Shown: positions 19,687-28,265 of the stretch, in pieces | Position numbering within the stretch: position 1 is the first letter of the stretch | How the letters are laid out: each line of letters starts with the position of its first letter | NCBI GenBank assembly: GCA_900316585.1 | Contig: ONDM01000009.1 | Span: forward strand, 62,001-126,000 | Source: an uncultured Prevotellaceae bacterium | Lineage (GTDB): Bacteria; Bacteroidota; Bacteroidia; Bacteroidales; Bacteroidaceae | Length of the DNA: 64,000 nt | Direction: 5' to 3' | Notes under the pieces: generated by a model | Databases searched by the model: none | What the model was told of the DNA's origin: nothing | Seen by the model: only the letters and a program-made list of their open reading frames with translations | Translations under genes and position numbers: made by a program

Positions 19687-21837
19687 TTATTTCAATCTGA
19701 GTTTTATTTCTGTACCTTTAACAGGTTTACTTCCAGCGTAAATGCTTTGCTCATAAACTTTGCCCTGGCCCTCCAAAGTAACTTTCAGTCCACAGGTTTC
19801 CATTAAATACAGAGCATCACGGGCACCCATGCCAATGACATTAGGCACGGTTTTACCACTGATTTCTTTCTTGACAAAAGTGACTTCATCTTTCGTGCTG
19901 GTACTTGTACCCCAAACAGGATTTCCCTTGGAATATGTGGTTGATCCTTTATGATTATTGTTCACTTCAAGTGAGTTCAACAAATAGCTGGCTGCAAGAA
20001 TGTCTCCATCTTTCACTTCAGGTGTATGAATATGTATAGTGTCTCTTGCTGCAATCATGTCTTTTGTCTGATCCTTTGCATATATTTTTTCAGCAATAGA
20101 ACGGAATACAGGGCCACACATAGTGCCACCCGACGCTGGAGATCCTTTCTTTTGCATACAGACTATACAAGTATATCTAGGGTTCTCCGAAGGGAAGAAA
20201 CCACAGAAACTAATCAGGTACGCAGTAGTTCCGCTTCGATAACCTCCTTTACCTTGTGATATCTGAGCAGTACCAGTTTTGCCAGAAACGTGGAACTGCT
20301 TAGTTCCAGCCTTTTTTGCTACACCATCTTTTACTACTAGACGAAGTATTTTTTGCAGTTTCTCAATGGTGGATGGCTTACATATCTGTGACTTTACGAC
20401 TTCAGGTGGGTATTCCATAATGGTTTCTCCATCTTTTTCTATGCGTTTGACAAAGCGCGGACGCATCATTTTTCCATTATTGGCAATGGCATTGTAGAAA
20501 GTCACGGTATTGATAGGAGCAATCTGAGTCTCATATCCGATGGACATCCAGGCAAGTGCTGTTTTAGACCAGTTTGCCCAGTGTTTGCCCGTCTTGTCTT
20601 TCTTTGGCATACGGATACGAGGAGCTTTATATTCCTTGAACGGTAGTTTCAGGTCTTCTGCTATACCTATATTATAGAGAGCCTGAACATAATCCTGAGG
20701 GTGTTCAAAGTAATAACCATCTATAATAGTGCTGGTACCCACATTGGAAGAATACATCAAGACTTGCGGAACAGAGATGGTTCCATATCCACCCCGGTGC
20801 CAGTTGTGGTCTTTCATTGGTGAGCCATGCATCATTTTGATTCCACTACCTGTATCTACTTTATCGGTCAGTTTTACAATATTGTTGTCTAGAGCCACCA
20901 TCATTGAAGCTGTTTTAAAAGTAGATCCAGGTTCCATCATGTCAGAAATGGCATGAGGCACGTCCTCAAAGTAGCTTCCATCGTCTTGCTTCCCTAGATT
21001 AACTATGGCTTTCACATCACCTGTAGCCACTTCCATTAAGATAACAACACCGATGTTTGCATTAATTTCCTTCATCTTGTCTTCCAAAGCCTTTTCGCAA
21101 ATGTCTTGCATACTCACATCGATAGTAGTTACTACATCTGCACCATTTACTGGGGGAACATCTGTAATGCTCAGCCATCTGTTACGGACTTTTTGACGAT
21201 GTACGAAACCGTCAGTGCCACGAAGGATGGAATCGAATGTCTGCTCCAGTCCACTGACAGCTGAGTCGTTGGAAGGTTTTACGCTACCTAGTGTACGACT
21301 GGCTAAGGAACCAAATGGTTTCTTTCTTCTGTTACTATATTCTTCCCAGATGAATCCGCTTTTGTAACGACTCAGATTAAATAGTGGCAATTTCTGAACA
21401 TCCTTAAACTGGGTGTAGGAAATTCTTCTAGTATAGATAGTCCAGCACTGGCTTTGTCTCTCACGCCCCTGTAGGATTCTCTCACGGAACTGTGCCGGAG
21501 TCTTTTGAGGAATAATCTTGCTGAGGCCACGGCAGATGGAGTCTAAGTTTGCCATAAGGATACTGTCTTTTTCCTTACCTCCAGCCTTGAAGTCCATCTG
21601 AATCTTATATTCAGGTAGACTACTTGCCATGAGTTGCCCTTCAGAAGAGAGAATACGTCCACGGGTAGCTTTCTGAACCACGCTGTCACGTACGGCATTG
21701 TTGGCAATTTCAGCCCATTTGTCACGTTCTACGAACATGGTGTATGACATCTTGAAGATAATGCCAATAGCTGCCAATGCCAAGATGCCTACAACCACCA
21801 TGTACCGTGGTATTATTTTGCCTGATACTTTACTCAT
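19687..21837 (-). CDS. ftsI: Septal penicillin-binding protein FtsI (class B PBP) with C-terminal PASTA domain
   Basis: Transpeptidase that cross-links septal peptidoglycan with FtsW. The 716-residue protein has one N-terminal membrane helix (about 12-32), a dimerisation/pedestal domain, and a transpeptidase domain with all three active-site motifs: S305-TF-K308, S363-S-N365 and K520-T-G. After about residue 655 comes a single PASTA domain (VPNVIGMGARDALYLMETCG), found in Bacteroidetes and Gram-positive PBPs but not in E. coli FtsI. It overlaps the FtsL-like gene by 8 bp. Confidence 0.96.
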   Translation of the reverse strand: MSKVSGKIIPRYMVVVGILALAAIGIIFKMSYTMFVERDKWAEIANNAVRDSVVQKATRGRILSSEGQLMASSLPEYKIQMDFKAGGKEKDSILMANLDSICRGLSKIIPQKTPAQFRERILQGRERQSQCWTIYTRRISYTQFKDVQKLPLFNLSRYKSGFIWEEYSNRRKKPFGSLASRTLGSVKPSNDSAVSGLEQTFDSILRGTDGFVHRQKVRNRWLSITDVPPVNGADVVTTIDVSMQDICEKALEDKMKEINANIGVVILMEVATGDVKAIVNLGKQDDGSYFEDVPHAISDMMEPGSTFKTASMMVALDNNIVKLTDKVDTGSGIKMMHGSPMKDHNWHRGGYGTISVPQVLMYSSNVGTSTIIDGYYFEHPQDYVQALYNIGIAEDLKLPFKEYKAPRIRMPKKDKTGKHWANWSKTALAWMSIGYETQIAPINTVTFYNAIANNGKMMRPRFVKRIEKDGETIMEYPPEVVKSQICKPSTIEKLQKILRLVVKDGVAKKAGTKQFHVSGKTGTAQISQGKGGYRSGTTAYLISFCGFFPSENPRYTCIVCMQKKGSPASGGTMCGPVFRSIAEKIYAKDQTKDMIAARDTIHIHTPEVKDGDILAASYLLNSLEVNNNHKGSTTYSKGNPVWGTSTSTKDEVTFVKKEISGKTVPNVIGMGARDALYLMETCGLKVTLEGQGKVYEQSIYAGSKPVKGTEIKLRLK

Positions 21838-22447
21838 TTAGGGTGTCTGTTTTTGCGGTGTCAGGATCTGTTACATATTGTCTGGTCTGAACTTGCTCAA
21901 GCGTCAAGTCAGTTTCTTCTATAGGGGGCAATTCACTGGAACCATCTAGTCTGATTACATAGGGTGAATTAGATGAGATTTGTAAAAGGCTATCTTTGTT
22001 TGTTCTCAAGAATTCTTCTACGTAAGACTGACGGCTTTTAGCTGTCAGGTCACTAGAGCGTGTCAGAGCATTGAAACGGGCGTCATCTAGTTCTTTCTTG
22101 AGGTTATCAATCTCAATTAGCTCCGCTTGATTGGTGTACCGGTTGCTGATGTAAATGATGAAGCATGCAGCAATGAGGATTATCAATGGAAGTTGCCTAC
22201 GAACTAGTTTCGCAGTCAAGAAGTCACCGCCGAGGATACTACGCAAGGAACTAGAAGCTGGGGATTTGCCCTCATCTTCTTCTGTAAACTGTTTGATCTT
22301 CTCAATACTCTGTGCCGCAGATTCATCTTCCTTTGAAGCAGTTGGTTCTTTATCTTCTGCTTCCAGAGTTTCTTCTGCCCCTTCAAGTTCTTCCACAGAA
22401 TCATTAATTGGAAGTTCTTCCTTTGAGTTCAGTTCTTTGTCGTTCAT
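21830..22447 (-). CDS. ftsL: FtsL-like division protein with long acidic cytoplasmic N-terminus
   Basis: A 205-residue bitopic protein in the ftsL position, between rsmH (directly adjacent) and ftsI (8-bp overlap). The first 70 or so residues are highly acidic (Glu/Asp-rich) and probably disordered. A membrane helix follows (about 86-102, LPLIILIAACFIIYIS). After it comes a short periplasmic coiled coil (about 106-150, ELIEIDNLKKELDDARF) and a variable tail. E. coli FtsL is only about 120 residues with a short cytoplasmic part. Sequence similarity alone would be weak; topology and position make the call. It should act with FtsQ and FtsW-FtsI. Confidence 0.85.
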   Translation of the reverse strand: MNDKELNSKEELPINDSVEELEGAEETLEAEDKEPTASKEDESAAQSIEKIKQFTEEDEGKSPASSSLRSILGGDFLTAKLVRRQLPLIILIAACFIIYISNRYTNQAELIEIDNLKKELDDARFNALTRSSDLTAKSRQSYVEEFLRTNKDSLLQISSNSPYVIRLDGSSELPPIEETDLTLEQVQTRQYVTDPDTAKTDTLNE

Positions 22448-23362
22448 TTATCCTATCTTTTCTGCGATTCTTAATTTTGCACTACGTGAACGAGGATTAC
22501 GTTCCAGTTCCTCTTCGTCAGGTACTATCACTTTGTTGTTCACCAATTTAAAGGGAGTCTCAATTCTTCCAAAGAAGTCTTGTCTCAATTTTCCCTCTAT
22601 ATTTCCGGTTTTCATGATGTTTTTTACCATTCGGTCTTCCAAGGAGTGGTAGGTAATAACTGACAACCTGCCACCGGGCTTAAGAAGGCTGATAGCAGCC
22701 AGGAGCATTTCTTTTAAGGCAGTCATTTCCTGATTCACTTCAATGCGAAGCGCTTGGAAGACTTTTGCCAATTCTTTTTTCTCACGTTCTCTACCGAAAA
22801 GAGGCTGTACAATGTCCAAGAAGTCTCCAATGGTTTGGATAGATTGCTTGGCACGTGACTTTACCAATAGAGATGCCAGTTTCCGACTGTTTTTCAGTTC
22901 TCCATATAGGTAAAAGATGTCGGCAAGTTTCTCTTCAGGATATTCATTTACGATGTCTGCTGCCGTTTTTCCTGCACGTTGATTCATCCGCATGTCCAAA
23001 AGTCCTTCGAACCTAAATGAAAAACCACGTCCTGCATCATCGAAATGGTGAGAAGAAACGCCTAAGTCTGCCAAGATTCCATCTACCTGCTCCACTCCGT
23101 AATACTGCATGAAATTTTGCAGGAAACGGAAATTGCTGCGCACAAAAGTAAAGTGCTCATTCTCCATTATGTTCTTTTCAGCATCAGGATCTTGGTCAAA
23201 ACTATACAGGTGACCTCTTCCGGAAAGTTGCTTCAGAATCTCGCGGCTGTGGCCTCCACCACCGAATGTTACATCTACATAGATGCCTTCAGGGCGGATG
23301 GCTAATCCGTCAATGCTCTGTTTCAGGAGTACTGGAACGTGATATACCTGTGCGTCACTCAT
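22448..23362 (-). CDS. rsmH: 16S rRNA (cytosine-1402-N4)-methyltransferase
   Basis: SAM-dependent methyltransferase (MraW) that N4-methylates C1402 of 16S rRNA in the P-site. I chose the ATG at 23362 (MSDAQVYHVPVLLKQS), 304 residues, over an in-frame TTG at 23371. The ATG lies 5 bp after the mraZ stop; the HVPVLL start is the family N-terminus. The SAM loop is DVTFGGGGHS. DLGVSSHHFD, the FSFRFEGLLDMRM substrate segment and TYHSLEDRMVK near the end are all RsmH motifs. It is the second gene of the dcw operon. Confidence 0.96.
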   Translation of the reverse strand: MSDAQVYHVPVLLKQSIDGLAIRPEGIYVDVTFGGGGHSREILKQLSGRGHLYSFDQDPDAEKNIMENEHFTFVRSNFRFLQNFMQYYGVEQVDGILADLGVSSHHFDDAGRGFSFRFEGLLDMRMNQRAGKTAADIVNEYPEEKLADIFYLYGELKNSRKLASLLVKSRAKQSIQTIGDFLDIVQPLFGREREKKELAKVFQALRIEVNQEMTALKEMLLAAISLLKPGGRLSVITYHSLEDRMVKNIMKTGNIEGKLRQDFFGRIETPFKLVNNKVIVPDEEELERNPRSRSAKLRIAEKIG

Positions 23363-23367
23363 TCTTT

Positions 23368-23829
23368 TCAATCAGGATTGTCCTGCATAAGATTCTCCAA
23401 AGTCTTGGCATATTCTTCACCATCCATGAAGACTCCTTCCATTTTTTCAGAAGCCCAGATTTCAATGGTGTTATTGACCCCTAGGAAATGCACTCCATTC
23501 TCAATGCCTGCTTTTTGCAGATAGCGCTTTGGTATCAGCAGACGACCATTGCTGTCCAGTGTAATTAGTTCGGAATCTACCACATACTGCCGCATGACAT
23601 GAGCCTGCAGCTTGTTGAACGGGTTCAGTTTCTTCTGCAAAAGGTCCACTTTCTCGTTCCATACGCTCTCCGGACTAAGCACAAGGCAGTCTTGGAAGAT
23701 GTCTTTTTGGAGTACCAGCCTCTCCTCTCCGAAGCTTTGCAGAGTTTTACGCAAAGCTGCAGGGAGAAAAAATCTTCCTTTGCTGTCGGATTTGGCAGGT
23801 ATATCACCAATGAAACGTATCATAAACAC
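23368..23829 (-). CDS. mraZ: Transcriptional regulator MraZ
   Basis: DNA-binding repressor of its own dcw operon, forming a ring of SpoVT/AbrB-type beta domains. The 153-residue protein has the two repeats with DSKGRFFLPAALR (about residues 14-26) and DSNGRLLIPKRYL (about 92-104), the canonical D-x-x-G-R motifs. It is the first gene of the cluster, and two tandem GTGGG-type sites lie about 30 bp upstream. The start could be MFMIRF or the second Met; both fit. Confidence 0.95.
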   Translation of the reverse strand: MFMIRFIGDIPAKSDSKGRFFLPAALRKTLQSFGEERLVLQKDIFQDCLVLSPESVWNEKVDLLQKKLNPFNKLQAHVMRQYVVDSELITLDSNGRLLIPKRYLQKAGIENGVHFLGVNNTIEIWASEKMEGVFMDGEEYAKTLENLMQDNPD

Positions 23830-23860
23830 CTATTATATTAAAATTTGGGTGTAAAATTAC

Positions 23861-23882
23861 ACAATTCCCCACAATTCCCCAC
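23861..23882 (-). promoter_or_regulatory. Tandem MraZ operator upstream of mraZ
   Basis: On the minus strand GTGGGGAATT occurs twice in perfect tandem, followed by a third partial copy starting GTG. The 10-bp period and TGGG core match the spaced TGGG/GTGGG direct repeats known to bind MraZ in E. coli and Mycoplasma. The site is 31 bp before the mraZ start, well placed for autorepression. Binding is inferred. Confidence 0.75.
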
Positions 23883-24007
23883 ATTTTCTCCCAATAAAAT
23901 TGAAATTATTTTTCAACACCATGTTGATAACTATCCTTTTTTTGAAAAAACGTCAGTTTAAGGGGTACTTTTCGTTCTGTTTTTTCGTGATATTGCCAAA
24001 ATAACAT

Positions 24008-24015
24008 TATTTTTG
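24008..24015 (+). promoter_or_regulatory. -7 promoter box of the acyltransferase pair
   Basis: TATTTTTG fits TAnnTTTG, 24 bp before the ATG at 24040. A weak TTCG -33 candidate lies 20 bp upstream (23984-23987). Confidence 0.5.
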
Positions 24016-24039
24016 CATGTTGAAATAGAAAGAAAGAAG

Positions 24040-24861
24040 ATGGCGAGTGACGAGCTGTTTTTAGTAGATTTGGATAAGATTATCCGAGATAAAGCTGGTG
24101 ATAAGGCTAAATACATACCGGGATTTGTAGTTTCTTGGCTTAAGCGTATCATTCATCAGGATGAGGTGAATGAATTCTTGGCGAGGACGAGCGACAAAGT
24201 CGGGGTTCCTTTTTTGGATGAATGTGTAAAATATCTTGATATGGATCTCCATATCGTAGGTAAGGAAAACCTGCCTAAGGATGGAAGGCTTTATACTTTT
24301 GTCAGCAATCATCCATTGGGAGGAGCCGATGGAGTAGCACTAGGTAAAATCCTGGGAAATGAATATGATGGAAAAATCAAGTATCTGGTTAATGACCTCT
24401 TGATGAATCTTCATGGTCTGGCTCCACTTTGCATCCCTATAAACAAGACTGGTTCTCAGTCCAAGCAGTTCCCCAAGATGGTGGAAGAAGGTTTTAATTC
24501 GGACAATAACATCATTATGTTCCCTGCAGGACTTTGCTCTCGTAAAATTGATGGTGTCATCAGGGATCTTCCTTGGAAGAAAACCTTCATTTCCAAGAGT
24601 GTAGAGACACATCGTGACGTAGTCCCAATTCATTTCAGTGGCCAGAATTCAAATTTTTTCTATAATCTGGCAAATATATGTAAAGCACTTGGAATCAAGT
24701 TTAACATAGCTATGTTGTTTTTGGTGGATGAAATGTACAAGAATGTACATAAATCTTTCGATGTTCATATAGGGAAACCGATTCCATGGGAAACCTTTGA
24801 TAAATCTAGAACCCCTGCGCAATGGGCACAATATGTGCAGGATATTGTATACCAATTATAA
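24040..24861 (+). CDS. glsA: Lysophospholipid-type O-acyltransferase (GlsA-like)
   Basis: A 273-residue PlsC-superfamily O-acyltransferase. The start MASDELFLVD is preferred over an upstream ATG because it matches family length and the -7 box spacing. Motif I is SNHPLGGADG, with five rather than the classical four residues between His and Asp; a second motif is MFPAGLCSRK. It lies 9 bp before a GNAT-type N-acyltransferase gene. In Bacteroides thetaiotaomicron a pair with the same arrangement (glsB N-acyltransferase, glsA O-acyltransferase) makes glycine lipids. By that analogy this enzyme would add the second, ester-linked fatty acid to N-acyl-glycine. It should act at the inner membrane. A role in ordinary phosphatidate synthesis is the alternative. 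Confidence 0.78.
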   Translation: MASDELFLVDLDKIIRDKAGDKAKYIPGFVVSWLKRIIHQDEVNEFLARTSDKVGVPFLDECVKYLDMDLHIVGKENLPKDGRLYTFVSNHPLGGADGVALGKILGNEYDGKIKYLVNDLLMNLHGLAPLCIPINKTGSQSKQFPKMVEEGFNSDNNIIMFPAGLCSRKIDGVIRDLPWKKTFISKSVETHRDVVPIHFSGQNSNFFYNLANICKALGIKFNIAMLFLVDEMYKNVHKSFDVHIGKPIPWETFDKSRTPAQWAQYVQDIVYQL

Positions 24862-24870
24862 AAGCAGTCA

Positions 24871-25860
24871 ATGGAAGAACAAATTATAGCCCCTATTCCA
24901 AAAGAGGTTTTATTGAGCGAACTTACCGAGGAAAAACGTTTACGTTTAACAAATAAGAGCAACAATGAAATCTACATAGTCACCTGGCAGAATTCTCCTA
25001 ATGTGGTGAAGGAGATTGGCCGCTTGCGTGAAATAGTTTTTCGTGCAGCAGGTGGTGGTACGGGCAAGGCTTTGGATTTGGATGAATTCGATACCATGGA
25101 TAATCCATACAAGCAGCTGATAGTATGGAATCCAGAGAAGAACGAAATCATTGGTGGCTATCGTTATATTCTTGGAACCGACGTGGAAATGGACGAGCAT
25201 GGTCAGCCGAAACTGGCTACAGCCCACATGTTCCATTTCTCTGATAAGTTCCTGAAAGATTATCTTCCTCAAACCATAGAATTAGGACGTTCTTTTGTTT
25301 CTTTGGAATACCAAAGCACCCGTGCAGGCAGCAAGGCTATTTTCGCATTGGATAATCTGTGGGATGGATTAGGTGCCCTTACTGTAATCATGCCAAATGT
25401 GAAGTATTTCTTTGGCAAGATGACCATGTATCCTTCTTACCACAGGAAGGGAAGAGATATGATTCTCTATTTCCTGAAGAAACATTTTGCTGATAAAGAT
25501 AATCTGATTATTCCAGATAAACCACTTCAGTTGGAAACGGATGAAAATATCTTGAAGGCGATATTCAATGAGAACGATTTCCGTAAAGATTACAGAATAC
25601 TGAATTCTGAAATCCGTAAGCTGGGTTATAACATACCTCCTTTGGTTAATGCCTATATGAATCTGTCCCCTACAATGAGGCTTTTTGGCACTGCTATTAA
25701 TGATGGTTTTGGTGATGTGGAAGAAACTGGCATCTTGATTGCTGTGGATGAGATCTTGGAAGAGAAGCGTATGCGTCATATTGACACATTTGTAAAAGCT
25801 CACCCTGAAGCACTGAAAATTACCAGTGGAGCAAACAATGTCTTTTATAAGGAAAAATAA
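24871..25860 (+). CDS. glsB: GNAT-fold N-acyl amino-acid acyltransferase (GlsB/OlsB-like)
   Basis: A 329-residue protein of the hemolysin/OlsB-type acyltransferase family (Acetyltransf_5-like). Family segments include IGRLREIVFRAAGGGTG, LDEFDTMDNPYKQLIVW, IIGGYRYILG and ELGRSFVSLEYQ, then a helical C-terminal half. OlsB enzymes N-acylate ornithine with 3-hydroxy fatty acids; the Bacteroides homologue GlsB does this to glycine and is needed for glycine lipids. It is translated 9 bp after the O-acyltransferase and ends before a terminator, so the two form one operon. The amino-acid substrate here is inferred from lineage, not visible in the sequence. Confidence 0.8.
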   Translation: MEEQIIAPIPKEVLLSELTEEKRLRLTNKSNNEIYIVTWQNSPNVVKEIGRLREIVFRAAGGGTGKALDLDEFDTMDNPYKQLIVWNPEKNEIIGGYRYILGTDVEMDEHGQPKLATAHMFHFSDKFLKDYLPQTIELGRSFVSLEYQSTRAGSKAIFALDNLWDGLGALTVIMPNVKYFFGKMTMYPSYHRKGRDMILYFLKKHFADKDNLIIPDKPLQLETDENILKAIFNENDFRKDYRILNSEIRKLGYNIPPLVNAYMNLSPTMRLFGTAINDGFGDVEETGILIAVDEILEEKRMRHIDTFVKAHPEALKITSGANNVFYKEK

Positions 25861-25900
25861 TTTCCCTTAAGGAGAAAAATATTTCCCCAGTTAGAGAGAA

Positions 25901-25946
25901 AAAAATCTCCAGGCAAAGTCTGAATCTTTATCTGGAGATTTTTTTG
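25901..25946 (+). terminator. Intrinsic terminator of the acyltransferase pair
   Basis: AAATCTCCAG (25903-25912) pairs perfectly with CTGGAGATTT (25932-25941), followed by more T. The loop is long (19 nt). Confidence 0.7.
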
Positions 25947-26007
25947 TTGTTTTAAGCACTCTTAGTGTCAAAACTACGTACAAAAGAATGGGAGATTTTT
26001 CCCAGAG

Positions 26008-26079
26008 TACCTCCACCGGGAATCGAACCCGGATCTAAAGTTTAGGAAACTCGTATTCTATCCATTGAACTATAGAGGC
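26008..26079 (-). tRNA. tRNA-Arg (anticodon CCT)
   Basis: A 72-nt minus-strand tRNA. The anticodon loop TTCCTAA gives CCT, which reads AGG. The T-arm contains CCGGG-TTCGATT-CCCGG, the acceptor GCCTCTA pairs with TGGAGGT with G-U pairs, and the discriminator is A. CCA is not encoded. A short weak stem (25989-26004) downstream may aid termination. Confidence 0.93.
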
Positions 26080-26104
26080 ATCAGCCTTTTGTAAAAAGCG
26101 TGTG

Positions 26105-26135
26105 CAAAGATAATTAAATCTTGTGGAACAACAAA
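26105..26135 (-). promoter_or_regulatory. Promoter of tRNA-Arg
   Basis: On the minus strand TTTG (26132-26135), a 19-bp spacer and TATCTTTG (26105-26112), an exact match to the Bacteroidetes consensus. Confidence 0.85.
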
Positions 26136-26325
26136 ATTTGTGGTTCATTCGTCTTCATTTTCTCCAAGCATGCGAAGTGTCGAAAAATCTTCCCTTTAGG
26201 TGTGTAAAAGGGCTTAAATTTCTCAAAATGTCATCGACTTTCAGCCTTCGCTTTCTAAATGAAGAATTATCATCCGCTTTCTTTGTAAAAAGAAAATTGA
26301 CAATTTTAAAAATTCAAACTATTTG

Positions 26326-26357
26326 TTTGGCCAAGTCAAAAACAAATGCTTAATTTG
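26326..26357 (+). promoter_or_regulatory. Promoter of korAB
   Basis: TTTG at 26326-26329, a 20-bp spacer, and TTAATTTG at 26350-26357, one base off the TAnnTTTG consensus. The korA ATG lies 40 bp downstream. Confidence 0.6.
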
Positions 26358-26397
26358 CACCACTTTTCTTGAAAAAATCAAAATAGTATATATTTTT

Positions 26398-28245
26398 ATG
26401 GCAGAAGAATTAGAATATAAGGAACTTGACCAAGTGGTGGTTCGTTTTTCTGGCGATTCCGGCGACGGTATGCAGTTGGCGGGTAACATCTTCTCTACGG
26501 TTTCAGCTACTGTAGGTAACAGTATTAGTACTTTTCCAGACTACCCTGCGGATATTCGTGCCCCGCAAGGTTCATTGACAGGCGTTTCTGGTTTTCAGGT
26601 GCATATAGGTGCCAGTAAGGTGTTTACTCCAGGTGATGAGTGTGATGTTTTGGTGGCTATGAACGCTGCAGCCTTAAAGACTCAGCTTAAGTATGCAAAA
26701 CCTAATGCAACTATAATCATTGATACAGATGCATTTAAGGATGCAGATCTGAAGAAGGCAGAGTTTAAGACGGCAGACCCATTGGCAGAGCTGGGTGTTA
26801 ATCCAGATCGTGTCATTGCATGTCCTATTACACAGATGGTAAAAGATGCTTTGGCAGACAGTGGTATGGATAACAAATCCATTCTGAAATGTCGTAATAT
26901 GTTCGCCTTAGGTCTGGTATGCTGGCTGTTCAGCCGTGACTTAAATGTAGCTTACAATTTCCTTCGTGAAAAATTCCAAAAGAAACCAGGTGTTGCTGAG
27001 GCCAATATAAAAGTTATTCAAGCCGGCTATGATTATGGTCATAACACTCATAGTTCTGCTGCCAATGTTTACCGTATCGAGTCTAAGGTTAAGGAGCCTG
27101 GTCGTTATATGGATATTACTGGTAACAAGGCAACAGCCTATGGTTTTATAGCTGCTGCAGAAAAAGCAGGGTTGAAGCTATTCCTGGGTTCATATCCTAT
27201 TACTCCTGCTACCGATGTTCTTCATGAACTGGCTAAGCATAAGTCACTGGGTGTGATTACCGTGCAGTGTGAGGATGAGATTTCTGGTGCTGCTTCTGCT
27301 ATCGGTGCTGCCTTCGCAGGTGCTTTGGCTGTGACTTCCACCTCTGGTCCTGGCGTATGTCTGAAGTCAGAGGCAATGAACTTGGCTGTGACAGCTGAGC
27401 TTCCAGTGGTGCTGCTTGATGTTCAACGTGGTGGCCCTTCTACAGGATTGCCAACCAAGAGCGAGCAGACCGATTTGCTGCAAGCACTCTTCGGACGTAA
27501 TGGTGAGAGTCCTATGCCTGTTATTGCATCAACCTCTCCAACCGATTGCTTCGATGCTGCTTACATGGCATCAAAGATAGCTTTGGAGCACATGACTCCA
27601 GTCATTCTGTTGACTGATGCTTTCATTGCTAATGGTTCTTCTGCTTGGAAGTTGCCTAACTTGGACGAATATCCAGCTATTAATCCTCCGTATGTTACTG
27701 AGGAAATGAAGAATAACTATACACCTTACAAGCGCAATGATCAAGATGTGCGTTACTGGGCTATCCCAGGACAGGAAGGGTATACTCACATTCTTGGTGG
27801 ACTGGAGAAAGACGGTAATACTGGTGCTATTTCTACCGAACCTGAGAACCACAACAAGATGGTGCATCTGCGTGCCTCTAAGGTAGCAAAGATTCCAGTA
27901 CCAGACTTGGAAGTGGTAGGCTGCAAGGATGATGCAGACTTGCTGATAGTTGGTTTCGGTAGCACTTACGGACATCTGCACTCTGCAATGGATGAGCTCA
28001 TCAAGGCTGGCAAGAAAGTGGCTTTGGCACAGTTCACCTATATCAACCCATTGCCAAAGAACACTGCCGAAGTGCTGAAGCGTTATAAGAAAGTTGTAGT
28101 GGCAGAGCAGAACCTCGGTCAGTTTGCTGCCTATCTGCGTATGAAGGTAGACAATTTCGTACCTTATCAGTACAACGAAGTAAAAGGCCAGCCTTTCGTA
28201 ATAAGCGAATTGGTAGATGCATTCAATGAAATCCTTAATAAGTAA
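26398..28245 (+). CDS. korA: 2-oxoglutarate:ferredoxin oxidoreductase, alpha (gamma-alpha fused) subunit
   Basis: Together with the beta subunit it oxidatively decarboxylates a 2-oxoacid, most likely 2-oxoglutarate, to its acyl-CoA with reduction of ferredoxin, or fixes CO2 in reverse. The start is the ATG at 26398 (MAEELEYKELD), 615 residues; a frame extending 25 codons upstream covers the promoter and is not coding. Residues 1-190 are the gamma-type domain (RFSGDSGDGMQLAGN). The alpha domain follows, with FLGSYPITPATDVLHEL and CEDEISGAASAIGAAFAGA. The C-terminal third carries a transketolase-C-like domain. It lies 20 bp before korB. Pyruvate or branched-chain 2-oxoacid specificity cannot be excluded by sequence alone. 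Confidence 0.92.
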   Translation: MAEELEYKELDQVVVRFSGDSGDGMQLAGNIFSTVSATVGNSISTFPDYPADIRAPQGSLTGVSGFQVHIGASKVFTPGDECDVLVAMNAAALKTQLKYAKPNATIIIDTDAFKDADLKKAEFKTADPLAELGVNPDRVIACPITQMVKDALADSGMDNKSILKCRNMFALGLVCWLFSRDLNVAYNFLREKFQKKPGVAEANIKVIQAGYDYGHNTHSSAANVYRIESKVKEPGRYMDITGNKATAYGFIAAAEKAGLKLFLGSYPITPATDVLHELAKHKSLGVITVQCEDEISGAASAIGAAFAGALAVTSTSGPGVCLKSEAMNLAVTAELPVVLLDVQRGGPSTGLPTKSEQTDLLQALFGRNGESPMPVIASTSPTDCFDAAYMASKIALEHMTPVILLTDAFIANGSSAWKLPNLDEYPAINPPYVTEEMKNNYTPYKRNDQDVRYWAIPGQEGYTHILGGLEKDGNTGAISTEPENHNKMVHLRASKVAKIPVPDLEVVGCKDDADLLIVGFGSTYGHLHSAMDELIKAGKKVALAQFTYINPLPKNTAEVLKRYKKVVVAEQNLGQFAAYLRMKVDNFVPYQYNEVKGQPFVISELVDAFNEILNK

Positions 28246-28265
28246 ACTCCAAAAACAGAAATATC

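Larger units (their letters stand above)
25861..26397. other. Intergenic region with terminator, tRNA-Arg and korA promoter
   Basis: This 537-bp gap holds the glsAB terminator, tRNA-Arg with its promoter on the minus strand, and the korA promoter on the plus strand. The stretch 26136-26325 has no feature I can support; a 76-codon frame there has no family resemblance. Confidence 0.75.

Noticed and set aside
23861..23882. Short tandem repeat as a possible CRISPR or minisatellite
   Set aside because: Only two full units without spacers, placed at the mraZ operator position; a regulatory site explains it better.
26123..26353. A 76-codon plus-strand frame between tRNA-Arg and korA
   Set aside because: It covers the tRNA promoter flank and the korA -33 box, shows no family resemblance and has no start-site support.
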